This document shows positions 37,401 through 51,764 of a DNA stretch of 64,000 nt, one piece after another. Position numbers and translations under genes: made by a program. Every line of letters begins with the position of its first letter. Positions within the stretch are counted from its first letter, which is position 1. This DNA is from Echinostoma caproni (lineage: Eukaryota; Platyhelminthes; Trematoda; Plagiorchiida; Echinostomatidae): assembly GCA_900618425.1 (NCBI GenBank), contig UZAN01039575.1:73594-137593 (forward strand). The letters are read 5' to 3'. The notes beneath the pieces were generated by a model that was given only the letters and a program-made list of their open reading frames with translations, did no database searches and had not been told where the DNA came from.

Positions 37401-40400
37401 TTTTCACTCACCACGTAAACGAGAATAAGAGATGTCGAGAAGGGACTTATAATCGGGCGATATCCTTCTCTAATGAACTGATGAAACTAATCTGGGTAAC
37501 ATATTGGTAGTGCATAAGTCCATCACAAGACAAACAATGGCTCGCGACTTCTTCAAGCGTAAACGGATGAAATTAACAAATATGAAACGGAGGAATTAGT
37601 ACCTTTCCAGTTTGAAGTAACATGTGATTTGTTGACATTGGGCTATACAACTATTCTTAGTAATTCAAAACCTCAATCAATGCATACCACTGTCGTGAGG
37701 TTCTACTCACATTTGTGAGTAGTATGCAAAAAGATGGTGGTTTTCTTCAACGATCGAAAATTAACATAATCATCGAGGGTAGAGTGCTATCTCAAAGAAT
37801 AAATACCGACTGATTCGTGCAATATCCAGTTTGCTGCAAGGAACTGTGATATGTTTTAAATAATAGTTCTTTTATATCTATGCTAAAATAATGATACCCT
37901 AACTGTTATCTGCAATAAACAACTTCCCTCGCCGAGTAACACCTTGTGCAAATAAAACTCCATTTATACACCTAAAGAAATACAAATTATATGAGTGTAT
38001 GATTTAGATTTTCTAAAGCTTATGTCAACAGACTACAGTGTTTTGCAACAGATAGGACACTGTTCACAGAATATCTAAGATGGCAGCGGTAGTGGCCCAT
38101 ATTTTTAAACGTTTGACATTAAATTATTTATTGAGGGTAATCGACATCAGTTTAGACAATCAGAATTTATTCATAAAAACGAAAGTACCGATAGTTTAAC
38201 ACAACGAGATGATTCAAGCGATTTATGGCGATAATGAAACGAACGTATTTTCAATAAATGTGAAAGCCGGGTTTGAAAATGGTAAAAAATGAAAATAAAA
38301 CTGGTGGATAAATTAAGAGAATATTACAAAATGAGACAGATCAATTCCGATCAGCCTTTTTAAGACAAACAAAATGTATTGAAATCTGATACCGTGCTAT
38401 ATTATGTATTACGGTTAGAGAACAAAAATGAATTGCAGATGAAATACTTATATCCAGCTGTGTTGTGTGATTCAGATACTAGTATTGTAGTTGATGTTTA
38501 TTTTCATCACTGAATCCAAATCAATTGAGCGTTCGTCGTGTGTTGGTCAAACTGTTAAATGGTTTAGATGATGCATCCCGTAGCTGAAATCGAAAAATTT
38601 CATATGGTTTATGTGACTTTTACTGTTGCATTTATTGTTTCACTTTGACTACTGTTATTTCCGAATGGAACAAACAGCCAAACGAAAATTTGTGTCAGGA
38701 AAATGAGATATTGGTAGGATAATTGCTGTTCCTAAGATTCAACCACATAACCACACACCACAACCTCCTAGATACACACTGTCTGATTATTGGTAGCCAT
38801 TATAAATGCAAGTCAATGTTTTCCGTTATTGATTGGTTGGTTGTCAACCTGTATCCGCTGAAAAATATACCTTTTGCAAATCCGCTTGTCTCGGTATTAA
38901 ACCAGGATGCACGTCGTCATTTCCAGTTGCGCTAGCCTCATTTCATGTTATCGCGCTGTGAAATAAAGGTAATTACTTTTTACGTTGATCTCATTAGTTA
39001 CCGGGCCCACGCACTGTTCAGACAGCTTTGAAGTAGCTGGATGTTTGTCATCCAGCACAGGGATTGGTCAGACCCTTTTAAAGTTTCAGTACGGAAAGAG
39101 AGGGTATTGTGTCTTACGTCGGTCCAACAATACCCCAATCCTATGACGTACCTAGGCTGCTCGCATCTTTCGTACGCATCTACTTGTTAACTTAATGTCC
39201 CCTTTCCAGTGAGCAATCATATTGTGCTGTGTTCATCTGATACCAGGGAATCACGCTCAATCGATCTATGCGGCTAGTTAGCGAGCTGCTTGAAGGCACT
39301 GACCATGAATAGAATTTCCACCGTTTAATTCTCAACAATCAAAACAGAGAAACGTATGATATTCCCGGAATGTAATATGATATCTCTATCAAACCACCTG
39401 TGTTTGGGTTAATATAAAGATATTCAACGAAATAGATCACACGTACTACAACTGAGTAATTTTACAACACATTCTAAGTTCCAAAAATTGCAGTTAGAAG
39501 AGTATGGATGATGAATTCGTTGTTCATATTATTGAAGTTATATACTTAGCCATTCAACAGTTCTTAAAAATCTCGAACTGGCTTTCACTCCAGTTTTTTC
39601 CCAACCAGACTGGTCAAATAAAGAAATGTCGTTGGAAAAAGTAAACAATATGAATACAGATTTATTTTAGTATAAACACGAGAAATAAATTAATTTCTTC
39701 AACTTTGTTTATGTAATACATAATTGGAAAAACAATTATTAGATGACCGGAAGCGGCTAATCACGCAGATAAAACACTAGAGAAGACTGCTAGTGCCACT
39801 TCCAGGATCCTTAAAGTCACTTCACGTGATTTGACAAAGCAGCGATAAGCACAGAGGTAAAACGCTTCGTCAGAAACTTTTCCGGTGAATCCGGAGAATC
39901 GGCGCATGATAGACAATTCAAAATATTCATTTATTTGCTGAGTTTAACTAACAGAAAACTAAAAACTCTCAGCCACTTGAGTAACAGTTAAAAATAGAAT
40001 GATATTTCAATCTATTTATGTAACTGTCTGTTAGCCTCCCGATGAAAATCACAATTTTGAGGATAAATCCTGTTTCTAAGAATTTTCGATTGTGAACTTC
40101 TCGGATGAGGATCATCTCAAAGTGGTTTTTACGCATTTTCGGATGAGCCCATATAATGCATTTTTCACGTGTGGATCATTCAAAACTTTCTCAAATTTAG
40201 GCAGCAATTACATACAATTTTTGACAGTAAATCAAAGCCTCGTGCCGAGGAATATGCGCTGCAAATCATTTTGTAGGAAACGATTGCTATACTCTAGAAT
40301 AAACTTTTCACATAAGAACTATCGGTACAATACTACCGCAGTCAGGTTTTCCGCATGGAACCTCTTTTGGTGGTGTATGATATCGCTCTTGGATCATTTC

Positions 40401-41280
40401 GAGTTTATTCCATTTCCAATGTTACAATCTTATGAACTACGAGTGACGGTGAGAGTTGACTACGTTACATCCGCCTTTCACATCGATTTGTGGATTTATG
40501 AAAATTGTTATCATTTGATGGTCGGTCCGATAGTTCGGATCGGCAAAAGCAGTTTCAAAGTCAAATGACTGAATCTCATCACCACAGGCTATCTTTTTGA
40601 GTTTAATTAGCCACAGCTCTCGTTCTTGAAATTCCTGCATAGTATTGCATATTCAACAAAAAAATAAATTAAAGTGCTTTTACAATTGCCTGAATATTAT
40701 TATTTCCTTTACAACTGATTTTTACTATAAAATCCAAGAATCCTCTGTTTAGTTTCAGTGAGGGCAAAAGGTGTTGGTTGATAATCTGATTGAAGTTATT
40801 TACCTTCTTTGAAATCTGAAACCCAATGAATCTTAATATTCTCCATGTTTCATCTATCGATTGATCCGAAATTACTTAGCTTGTAAGCAATTGCCAACCT
40901 TCTTTAGACACCTTCAAGCAACTCCAAAATGATGTATCAAGAAGCGTATCTTAATACGAGAATCAAATCGGAAGTCAACAAGATATTTATAATAAACTCC
41001 TTCCCCGAATCATGCGCAAAGCAGCACTCTGATTAAGAAAACTAAACGTGACATGTTTGTTTAAAATTTCAATGGATGAGGACTGTAACTGCATTGCAAA
41101 TGATTAAGATATTTTGTCACTATTCGTCAATGATATCATGAAACTGACAAACCACGGTGGAATACAGTTGAGCAGTAGGTTCAAAAACTAATATCGTTTC
41201 TCAAAATTCGCTTGGTGTTTCATAGAAAAATATTAGTAGAAACAGCGGTAGAATACGGAATGATTTCGTACGCAGAATCC
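37401..41280. other. intergenic DNA; nothing firmly recognised
   Basis: AT-rich DNA. The longest open frame (40092-40568 plus, 158 codons) has no known domain and biased random-like composition. A GC-richer patch at about 38.9-39.3 kb could be an old repeat. Confidence 0.5.
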
Positions 41281-41284
41281 CATT

Positions 41285-41415
41285 TCTTAGTGCTTTTGGT
41301 TGGCTAGTTGGTCGCTGTCATTGGATTGCCCCTGGAGTTAAGTTTCAGGTTCAAACCAGTCGCTGTCAACGTATGCTTGGATAGTTCGCTGCATTCCAGT
41401 TCAATAACACACATA
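41285..41415 (+). repeat. possible third tRNA-like SINE head
   Basis: It contains a B-box-like AGGTTCAAACCAGT (about 41347-41360) with a GTTGGCTAGTTGG A-box-like segment upstream. Downstream CGCTGCATTCCAGTTC recalls the post-core segment of the SINE at 59.2 kb, but no hammerhead core is visible. Confidence 0.3.
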
Positions 41416-41510
41416 TCACATTAGGTTCAGTTATATTTTATTAATCCCAGTTGCATGACAAAATCGCTGGTTATTATAACTAACATGCAGTTACATTCGA
41501 AAAATGGGCT

Positions 41511-41590
41511 TGTCTCTATTATTACCACTACTAATACTACTTCTACTACTTTTACTACTATTACTACTACCACTACTAACACTACATTTA
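41511..41590. repeat. ACT/TAC trinucleotide-rich tract
   Basis: Imperfect run of TAC/ACT triplets (for example CTACTACTTTTACTACTATT). Confidence 0.85.
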
Positions 41591-41974
41591 CTAGCCCTAA
41601 AGCGTGCATTCAAAAGTAAATCTACTGTATTAAGGGACTACAGCAGATTGACTCGGTGATGTGGCAAAAAATAAGATAGTCGGTTGTATCTGGATGCTCT
41701 CTCCTTGCTTTTACATGGATTAGACATAGTGCTTGATTTATCCTGTAGAATGCACCCAATTTTTAAGTTGCTTTCAGTTAAGTTAATTTTATATTCATCT
41801 GTGATGATCAATTTATCGGTCCCGTAAACCTACTCCTCATACAGGTCACTTTTAATCGCCTATGCATCAAGAAATATGAAAAAAAAATATTTACATTTAT
41901 TTCATCTACGGTAGAATGAGGAACTTTTTTGGGATTCAAACCGACGCACAAATATTACTCGGTCTTTTATGTAC

Positions 41975-42800
41975 ATTGTGCTCTAATGGTTGGTGTACCG
42001 GACTGGCGTCCGATGATTGAGTGACTCGCAGATACGGAACCCCGAATCCGCGGCAGAAATCAAGGTTGGGAAATCTACGTGTACTGTTGCATAATCATCC
42101 ATTAATTAACGGAAATGAAACGGTATATCTCAATTTAGGGGTAACCAGTTCTGGACAAAACAATCGGTCGGACATGACAAAGGCAAACGGGCGAGGAAGA
42201 CACTCTCTTGCAAATCGGAGAGAAGCAATACGATGTAGATAAAGCGACAGTGCTATTTAAAGGGCAGTGAGGATCAACTACAGCGATGGGAGAGCGAAGT
42301 GACACCAAAGCTAGGTGTGGGGAGACAGGTGGCAACCGTTATCACGGTGCCAGTGAGAGAATAGACAACGGTAGTTTAGCACACAAGGCGGGCGGTAGCA
42401 TGTGGGTCAAGAGATAACTGATTACAAGGAAAGAATGAAGAGTGAACGAGTGATAACAGTGAAGACCATAAGATAAGCATAGCGGGTGGGTGATGAACAG
42501 GTAGACACAAATAATACGAGACAGCTTCTATGCCGGGTAGAGATAATACATAACGATAATGGGTTGAGCGCAGAACGAGTGACGATAGTTTCTACGACAC
42601 AGTTTCCATGTGGGACGGAGATAATAGATTATGATAATAGGTTGAACTAAAAACGGATCACGACAATTAATACGAAAGTTACTACTTAGGGTTGCTAGGT
42701 TACCATAGGGGGATTTGGAAAAGTGCCAACTAAGTGGCCATGGAAGGAAAATGTAGCAAGTTCCGATCCGGCCGGCAAAGGTCACCAAACTGGGAGGTGG
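41975..42800 (+). repeat. putative composite repeat: tRNA-like head and tandem duplication
   Basis: It begins with a tRNA-like segment (CTAATGGTTGGTGTACCGG, then GAACCCCGAATCCGCGG at about 42038). The interior is purine-rich and less AT-rich than its surroundings. Two imperfect units of about 79 bases lie in tandem at 42514-42592 and 42593-42670, each with TACGA(G/C)ACAG(C/T)TTC, GGAGATAATA-like and GATAAT(G/A)GGTTGA segments. No protein domain is recognised. Confidence 0.5.
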
Positions 42801-44030
42801 TTAGGAACGCAAATGAATTGATGGGTTTTGAACAGAGTACAGGTAGGTTCGGTGAACGCATTTTCAATCACAAAATATAACATCTTACAGCTGGGCTATG
42901 AAATGACTTACACAGCTCAGATCCCATATATGCCAAATATCTCATTATAATCAGAATATTGATTTAGAATGCACAACATTGATCGCATTCGGCATTTATA
43001 ATATGTTACTACTAGGCACCATAATATTAACTTTTCCTTTCCATCCAAATTTGTGTCGAAGAACAGCAAACTGACTGGTTAGAATCATGTATGTGTAAAT
43101 GAAATGAATAAAATCTGACTGCTGCGGATGAGGAAAAAAGGCATTACTAATAGAATAAGTTATATTCATCCGTTTGTGTATTTTTAAGGAATTTTAGTCT
43201 TTATATAAGATGATATTGATGATAAAGTAGCAAGTTCGTTAAAGCCGTAACACAGCAGCAGAAGGTGACCTTGCACTAAAAGCTAAATAAAGGTCTAGAC
43301 CGATAAACTTTCTCAACAAATCGTTCACATTTGGTGCATAAAAAGATAATTGAGAATGATTTTTTGATCAAATAAAAGACAGCAATACTCCTAGCTGTAA
43401 AAACAAGTAGAATATAAATCATTCTGATTATTCTCGCTCCTTAACACAATGTGTTTGTTTATCGGTCATCTACTCAATAAAATTTTGACATAGACGTTAT
43501 TGAATGAACAACAGCTATCGACTTACATATATTTGTCCATCTTTGGAACTCTGTTTAAAGAGCAAGTATAATTTATACTTTGGGATCCGAACAATATTCC
43601 AAAAATTGGTTTGTCATTCAGTTAGTCCAAATATTGTGGCCTGACTCTGAACTTCTCGGAATTCACCATTTGCGATACACAGATAAAATTGTCTTCAGGT
43701 TGGGCATGACGAAATTCTAATGGTTTCACTATGCTTACAAGGATATACACGATGGATGAAACTGTCTAGGGTGATTGTGAATTGACACTGGTAGTATAAC
43801 CGTAGACATAAAAAGAAAGAATCAATTAGTCAGATTACCATTACGAAAGAACAGCACTTTGAAAAGCTGATGGTAAGGACATGACAATGAATGTGTACTA
43901 TCTGATAAGTCAAACTAAATGATTTATTTTGGGCGATTTAACGAAGCTGAAGCTTATCATGCTCCATAGGATTTTTACAGAATCTTTTGACTAACTTTAC
44001 AAAAAGAAATTAATAATAATAACATGCATG
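42801..44030. other. intergenic DNA; nothing recognised
   Basis: AT-rich, only short open frames, no motifs. Confidence 0.5.
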
Positions 44031-44035
44031 ATCAC

Positions 44036-44281
44036 TCACGGATGTGGAAATGTTAAGTGTTCCAATGCTTTATCAAGTTGTGATTTAAATATTCCAACTG
44101 TAGGACCACACACCACTTGGAATGGAAGAGGAGTCCATACGCCGCATACTCTGGCAGCAAACGAGTGATGCCAACAATCAAGGTCGCTTTTCTTCAGTGG
44201 ATCTCCTCTGAGGTGATCATTTTGAGATAAATTCAGCATAGAACAGCAAGGATTGTTGGGTTGATGCAATAATCTAATCAT
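44036..44281 (-). mobile_element. LINE reverse transcriptase C-terminal tail
   Basis: The conceptual peptide has the usual LINE tail layout: SLxxNDHLRGDPLKK-like box, then HHSFAARVCGVWTPLPFQVV, CGPTVGIFKSQLDKALEHL, and a stop. This corresponds to the conserved region rvvn.WN.LP..vv.apsv..FK..LD at the end of Jockey/CR1-like ORF2. The catalytic domain is absent, so this is a 5'-truncated copy. A short (TTA)n follows on the same strand near 44.02 kb. Confidence 0.7.
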
Positions 44282-44299
44282 ACACGATGATTTGGTTTG

Positions 44300-47200
44300 A
44301 AAACGGTCATCAAATCGTCGATTTTAGCCTGCTGTTCTTTACTACGGTTATTCTGTACTCTGGAGGCCACAGCCGTTCGTGCAGCTAACATAGCTGACGC
44401 AATATCCACATTTACATTGAAGAGTACTGTTGGTTTTCACCTAAGTTGTTGGTTTCAGAAAGCTTTTCACCAGAATCACCGATTTGGTTACTTAATAATG
44501 TAAAATGAGTTTGCTGAAAATTAGTAAGTTTACCACACTTGGCGTAAAATTCACATTAATTTATGCTCGATAATATTTAGCTGTGACTGATGACTGGTTT
44601 AGTTGGTGGGTCTTAGGTAAATAAATGCATTTTTTGGGAATATACAAGGTGCAAAATTACCGCATGTAGCAAAATAACGCTTAGCCGAAATTTATTGAAA
44701 TAATATTACGGAAGTACAAATGCTGTTCAAACCATCTGTATTTTCAGCTGGAAGATCCTATATTTTTAACTTTCGTGCCTGGGATGACGACGTGTTGTCC
44801 TCTAAGTTGATGTGCTGGTTGTCTTCCTAATTGCTCGAACTGATCAGTAACGGTGATGGATTCTCAACGGGATATCACGAATGTCTCGGGGGATCTCAAC
44901 GGGCGCAAGACAACCCTCCCCTTTATTTCCTGTCTGGACCGGAGTTTGCGCTCGTAAGTCTCCGATCCCTCGATTTTGTCTTAAAAGCACCGCAGATTCG
45001 TTCTCAGGTCATGCTGTTATACCCGGTCAGTTGAGGTCATCCAGTCTGGTTAGCCTCAAAATTAATTTAAAACAAATCTGAGCTGCATTGCTCGTTACCA
45101 ATGCATATCACCTCTCCGGATTTTAAACGGGGTTATTTGGAGAAAACGGTGCATCAGAATACAATCAGCTCCAACAACAAAGTAAATTATTTATCTTGAG
45201 TAGCTGAAATTGGTTCAGCACCAATCTTCACCGCTCTTTCACAGAAACATTCCATCAAGTTTTTTTCCCTAAACACGGAACCCAATAGTCTAAATGGATA
45301 GTTATCTGGACATTTAATTAAAATCTTGCTGATGGACAAACATTTATTTTTAAGACAACAATGAAATTATTTATATTCGGTTGCGTCTCATTTTGAGTGG
45401 CAGAAAACATTGGAATAACTGTGAGTCAACCCGATCGACTCAATAGAATTCGATTAAAGTTATCAGATCCCATTTTCAAATAGAGATGGAAACAAACACA
45501 ACTGGCTATCTGCCAGAATGCCGCACGATGCCCTCTTTAACTCTGTGTGTATCTGTACGTATCTGTACATATCCCAGTGAAATTCAGTGTGTCTGTAGTG
45601 TTGATCAGTCTATCTAACAAACCCTTCCATATTTTGAAGATAAATCAAGTGATCATAGCAAATCATAGATTATCAGACTGGTAAGGTCCCATCAGTTCTC
45701 ACTGTTTTTACCTCACAAAACTCTACCTCCAAATTCAATATTACTAAAAGTATCGTTTCAAGTTTTACGGCAAATGCAAGACTCCTGGGTTTATTATTTC
45801 CACTGTATGCTAAATTAAATAACCGAGTATGATTTTGCACTATACTAATGATACTCAGTGAATTTGTTGACCTTAACTAGAATTATAAAAAATAAATGTA
45901 ATTAAAGAGCAGAAAACTGCATCTGAGCTCAATTTAATTTTGAACACATTTCGACGCATCTCAGCTGGTGCTTAGAGCAGGAGATGAAAAATTCTATATA
46001 TTAAAAGTTATAATAATGCAACACAAAGGAATTCCAAACGACTTAGGATCCAAGTTTTGTGTGGATCACTGCATAGCGAAGTTGGCTAGAGAGCAACCAA
46101 AGTCGGTCATGGTAAATGATGAAAAAGAAATATCAAGACATGCCTCTAGAATTATTTTGAGATTACAAACTAAAATTACAACGACGTAATCTTATAAATT
46201 CAGGATTTTGTACACGTAATATGCAGAACAGTGTAGAAAGTCTCTAGAATTTACCAAAAGTTATTATTGCTACGATACAGTTTACAGGAAACTCTCAGCT
46301 GTAGACTTCGTTAAGGTAATACTCCAAAGTACTCCAGATTATATGGTTGCCTAAACCTTCTCCTTCTCTTCCATCAACTAATTCGATTTGGTGATATATA
46401 TATTATGTGTTTTAAATATAGAATTTTTCACAACCAGAAATCGTTCTTGTTAGCAAAATGTATCAGGAGAAATTCTCTTTTGCCAATAATTGTGACTGAT
46501 ATAAACAGCTAATGAGCACTGAAATGTGCGTTGCGATTAGCGATTACGTCTTCATCTCACAGTTATTATCTTTCTGACTAAAAAATCACTTTGACAGCAG
46601 TATGCACCTGTAGGGATGCAGCGAAATGAGCATGAACATACAGTGTGCAAACCCATGTTTCTGACTTCTATATTCAAATTTGTGACGCAAAACATTGTTT
46701 CTAGCATTGAAATGATATTTTATTTTTCATATCTATTTATTCATGTAACTCTCTTTTGACAAGACAAATAAGACTCGAATAAAACCATACAGAATTCTAG
46801 TTCGAATAGAAGAATAAAAGTATTCGTTAGATTTCCGCATCGAAAACACGGTTTTAACATGCTCATTCCCAGCAGTTCGAGGAAGTTTTGTAGAACAATG
46901 GATAACATGCTTCATTTGAAGTTGAAATCAAATATGATGTAGAATTGCAAGGAACAGGAGGCAGATGGAAGGAGGGAGATCATTTCACATTAGTCCTACG
47001 AAAATTACGTTTCTTGTGTAATGCAGTTTTAGAGGCTTTGAATTTTCAGTTATTGAAACACCCTTCGAGGTTTTATCTAATTGGATAGAAACATTAGACG
47101 TAACTTATTCGGTTATAAATAAAATATTATTTGAGTAGTGGGAGATTGAACATGCAAACAGCAGGCGGTATGCATTATGAACTTGTCGCATTTACCAGTG

Positions 47201-47660
47201 TAAGTTCACGATACGATTTCATCGATACCTGATGCGATTACGATTCATCAATAGTGCATCTTCAGCCCTCATTTTAATCATCAGCAGAAAACCTGCACTT
47301 TTAATCTGCACATCAGGAACTTTCCGATTTGGGAACATATTTCCATTTGTTTAAACTGAAGTTGTTTTTCACGGAAACGGTTTTATGAGATATCATTTGG
47401 GAAAAAGAGAACTGTTTTGTGGAGTTTTGTCAAGTTTACCCTCAAAATTCAGATTTAAAATGACCTGTAATCAATTTAGTTAGGCTCACAGCTTTATCAG
47501 ACATGTCATCATCGCTTCGTCAACCACCACTACACAAGCTTCTCGTATCACGATATTTCTCAGCTGGTATTTGAATGTCCATTTCACCACCTAAAATGTG
47601 TTATAAAATCATCGATTCACTACAAAGTAAAATACTATGAAAACCGTGTTCATCCGGAAA
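44300..47660. other. intergenic DNA; nothing firmly recognised
   Basis: Mostly AT-rich. The patch 44830-45050 is GC-richer with two overlapping open frames and may be an unclassified repeat. No domain is seen. Confidence 0.4.
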
Positions 47661-47674
47661 AGTTATTAAGTTTA

Positions 47675-48190
47675 CTAGTGAGATTCTTTTCCGAGTTCTA
47701 AATAAAATACCAGGACTAGAAACCAGCGCCTCCCATGAACACCAGTTGTCTGAATGATGAAATCACTGTCAGCTAAAAAGTACCCCAAAATAACTTGAAA
47801 CTGTGAAGTGCAGGAGAATTTGAACAACCAGTGCGCAGTAGTGAACAGATAAAAGAAATAGTTATGTATAGAGTTTTGAATAGTTCTATAAAACGAGTTT
47901 CCAAAATCAATCAAGAAAGAACTCTGTTCTATTGTCTGGTTTGTGTTATTTGCTTTATGCCCAGTGATATAATAGTCTTCATTATGTAAAACTTTGTTCG
48001 TCCGACACCATGCAATTTTGTCTACTTTAAAAAAGTAAAAGCCTAGAATGAACGCAAAATTATCTTTTTCATGTTCGCCTGAAAACAGTAACCTCTGCAA
48101 TACTGCAGACAACAAACTAGCAAGATTCTCATTACAGTCAGTGCCTGAAGCCTGACCAGCTTCCTTACTTCCTCTGGACTGAGTCACCAT
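47675..48190 (-). CDS. unrecognised 171-codon open frame
   Basis: The frame is open from ATG at 48190. The product is rich in Phe and Tyr, with a hydrophobic C-terminal part (GRRWFLVLVFYLEL), and I do not recognise it. The start sits just after TGACTCAG, a possible acceptor, and a same-strand frame (48536-48267) with one hydrophobic segment (VQIICFIASLIGYVCM) lies 76 bases upstream. The two could be exons of an unknown gene, but an open frame of this size can arise by chance in a 64 kb window. No function is offered. Confidence 0.15.
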   Translation of the reverse strand: MVTQSRGSKEAGQASGTDCNENLASLLSAVLQRLLFSGEHEKDNFAFILGFYFFKVDKIAWCRTNKVLHNEDYYITGHKANNTNQTIEQSSFLIDFGNSFYRTIQNSIHNYFFYLFTTAHWLFKFSCTSQFQVILGYFLADSDFIIQTTGVHGRRWFLVLVFYLELGKESH

Positions 48191-48539
48191 GTATTAATTG
48201 AAAGAATCCTCTCGGACACTCAGTCTTTAAAATACTAGTAGTAAAATGACAAAGCAATTCACATCATCAGGATTTGTGATTGCTGGCTTTGACTTTATTT
48301 GGAACGGAAATATGAAATGGGCTCATACACACATATCCAATTAGTGAAGCGATAAAGCAAATAATTTGGACCGCATTCAAGAATACAGTCGACTGAAAAT
48401 AAGCATGGGATTTTTGAGATTTTCTCCATGTTCCAACACCCTCAATTCCTGATTTTGTTTGCCCGAGGCGATTTTTGACCTCGTTACCACATGTGCTCGG
48501 NCTATTTGTGCTGTTATAGTCAACAATTCCAGTCAAGTT

Positions 48540-51500
48540 AAACTGGTTCGGATTCCCACAATTTGGGTAGAAGCCTTGCCACCAGTATGGGAAATTAGAA
48601 ATCGTATTTATAAAACTAAATGTTGGTCATCAAGAACTAATACCATTCAAGAAACTCACAGCCCCTTGCTATGTTTCTTTTTTTCTCTTGGAAAAAGTGA
48701 GTTTGATAATCAGAACAGCACTCGAACTAGAATAATACGAATTTCTGTTTAGACCAAAAACCAACAGAATAGCGTGAAACCGAGACGAGCTATAAATCAA
48801 TTTATTTTTATTAAAAACCACAAACAAAATCAGTATCACAAAATAAAAATTTCACAGTGATTCATTCTTTGCTGTCTAAGCGCTGTCAGTATGCTCTACC
48901 TGTTAGCTTTGCCGCAGTGGGCCAAACCGATTGCATGTGCTCGCCAGTTCAGTTGAGCTCCGGTGTGCAATCGATTTTTTGGTATCTGTGTCGGGGTGCA
49001 TTCGTTGCGACGCGGATCTCATTAAATAATCCTCAAGGGAGGTTCTTTGAAACTACTTGTATTACATTGCTGGGAAACAAAGCCTTTTTGGCAGAATTTA
49101 GTTTGCCGTGAACAAAACTGATAAGGTTGAGAATCACGGCACAGTTCCATCAATTTTATCGATTGCTATCGGTATTGTGAATCTAACCAACAGATAAAGG
49201 GCTGAATTCGGAACCTCAAAAGCCGATATTTGGCGCCAAACGCAAGTGATTAGTAAGCAGATTGGCGATTAACTTTTATCTTTGTGTGTTTACCGTGAAC
49301 TGAAGTCTACTATCTTAGGCTTCGACAATGAGCTGTATCCTGATAAACCTTTCAGGTATATATTGTTTATCAGGTGCACCATTTGGGGAAAACAATGAAA
49401 AGACGTCAGCTGACAGGTCGTAACGTCACTGTGATTTGAAATCAGTTGGCATAGTATTTAGTTATCTTATAATATACATTATGATTGCACATGAGATGAT
49501 TATTAATATATGCGAACCCACAGTCACCTGTACAACGGATTCTAATCAATAAGTATATTCCCTGGGCGAACGGTATTGATTCAAACCGAATATGTTGAAC
49601 AGAACTAGTGTGGAAAGATATGCATCTGTTCTCATTTTTATCTACATGTGGGTCTACAATTACATTCATCCTGCTTCTATTTTGACTTTTTGATGGAAAC
49701 GTTGATTCATGGTCATGTTTACCAGGATTGGGAATAAAAGACCCTTCTCATAAATATAATATTTTCAATGACTTTTGCATATCCCATGTAGACCATATGG
49801 GTTCCAAATGCACGTCACTCCACTCAGTTAGCTGTAGCATAAAAAAATAAGAATTCTCAATCCGGCTTAAAGGACTGTATGAACCGGATTATTGAAACAG
49901 TTCAATATGAATCCAGGCATGGGACTGGATGACATGATGCACTGTGAAAAACTAATGCTCGTTTAGTGAACACAGGTAAAAAAGTTTGCTCTGTCGCACA
50001 ATGACTGTGAACTGCTCAACTGGACAACTACATCATTATCATACAAATAACAATCCACCTGAGAACTTCATGCTACTCCTTTGCCTAAATTTAATTAAGG
50101 TTTCCAACTTATTGCTGTTAATCAGGTGCTCTCCAAGTTAGTTCGACCATGATTACCGCAAGTTCAAAACAAATTTATACTTCATTTACCTCGTAACCCA
50201 TGTGTACTCGAGCGAAACAAGCACGCAGCTTAACGCATCTCGGTGGGTCTAGTTCAGTTATGCAATTCGTTTCTACCCAACGATACGTGTGCATTCCATT
50301 TTGATACTTCGGTTGTCTCCGCTGTCCGCATAACTAATATGTACCGTTGGTTTGCAAATCCATTATCTAACATTCTTTTGAAATATAAAAAGTAAAGACG
50401 GTGTTGGGAATCCAGAATAGACATTCATCAATCTGTGTAGAGGATGGTAAGACTGTTTGACTCAAAGTGGTCTGTTGGTGCATAAATTTCGTCACAATAG
50501 CATGATCAAATTTCCGTGATTTAAGACAGAATTAAAATTTTTTGCCATTGTCTAAATGTGTAATAATGGACGACTGGAAAAAAATATTTTCACATTGAAC
50601 CATTTTTTCGAGTTTTGCGCATGACTTAAGTTGGTTTCTTTTTTCAAAATGGTTTGTTTTTATGAACTATTGATCATCCGGAAGCAGGCATTAAGCAGGG
50701 AAATGGATGATCAATTTACTATGAGAAAAGCCCCTATTGGTACCACCCGGAGGATAAAAGTGCCTACGGAAACTGAAGCTATCTGTCTGCTTACTTCAAA
50801 ACCTCCCAAAGCTTCTGAATTATTTGTGTGTCATGATTGTTAAAATCGCTTATATTTGAATGCTTTTCAATGTCAAAATGCTTGCCCGAAAAAGTGACAC
50901 ATTTATATGGAACATACAGAATAGCCCCAATTTAGGTTCAATCAAGCCCGGCCTTCGCTGAGAAGGATAGAATTACTTTGCTTAGTGCGGTTTCTTATAT
51001 GCATAAAAACGATGCAATCGGCATGTTAATTGCGATTTCTGATGAATTCTTATGATATGCCCGTCTCTAGGTTTTGTTGAAATTATACGCAGCATAAAAC
51101 GTCTCTTATACACTGCTTTGGGAGAGAAAAACCCGTGCCAGGGGTAGACTTAAAATTAGACTATAATTTGTCCGCCGAGTGTGCTAAAGGTCAGTTTCAT
51201 GGATAGTAAGTGGGGACCGATGGTCCCTTTTCATTTTGATGGTGATTTATTGGTAACTTATACTGAAAACTACGTAAAAAGTAACGGTTCTGTGCGCAAA
51301 AAGCAAATAAATGATCGAAAACAGAATCACGTTGAGAGTAATAAAATGCCGTGCTACGAGCCGAAATCTTACACAAAGTGCGTTTCGGAGTGATCAGTTT
51401 CAAATAAAAAATAATGTCTGCCAATAGTATTAACAGATTTCCCAAACGGCAATATAAAAGCAAATATTGAGGCCAAGAGAAAGATTCTGGATGTATTTGG

Positions 51501-51700
51501 TACATTTTGAATCCGTCCCCCATTTGCATCAAATACTGAAAGTTTGAATTAAGTGTAAATGAACAAGGTTTGAGTTCACAGAAGAAAATCAGTGACATTT
51601 TATCCTTGTACCAAGTATTATGGATCAAAAACACAATTATAAGCATTCTGCCTTCCCCAGTTCATGTTCATGAGTCTCTTGTCCGCTCTACAGATTTAAT
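48540..51700. other. intergenic DNA; nothing recognised
   Basis: Short open frames only. 48860-49110 is somewhat less AT-rich and might be repeat-derived. Confidence 0.4.
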
Positions 51701-51764
51701 GGAGAGTGAAATATCCGCTTAAAAGCACAATTTAAGCTGGTGTTTACTACTCAATCATCTGAAA

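Noticed and set aside
40092..40568. 158-codon plus-strand open frame
   Set aside because: No domain, no splice context and random-like composition; an open frame of this size is expected occasionally in 64 kb.
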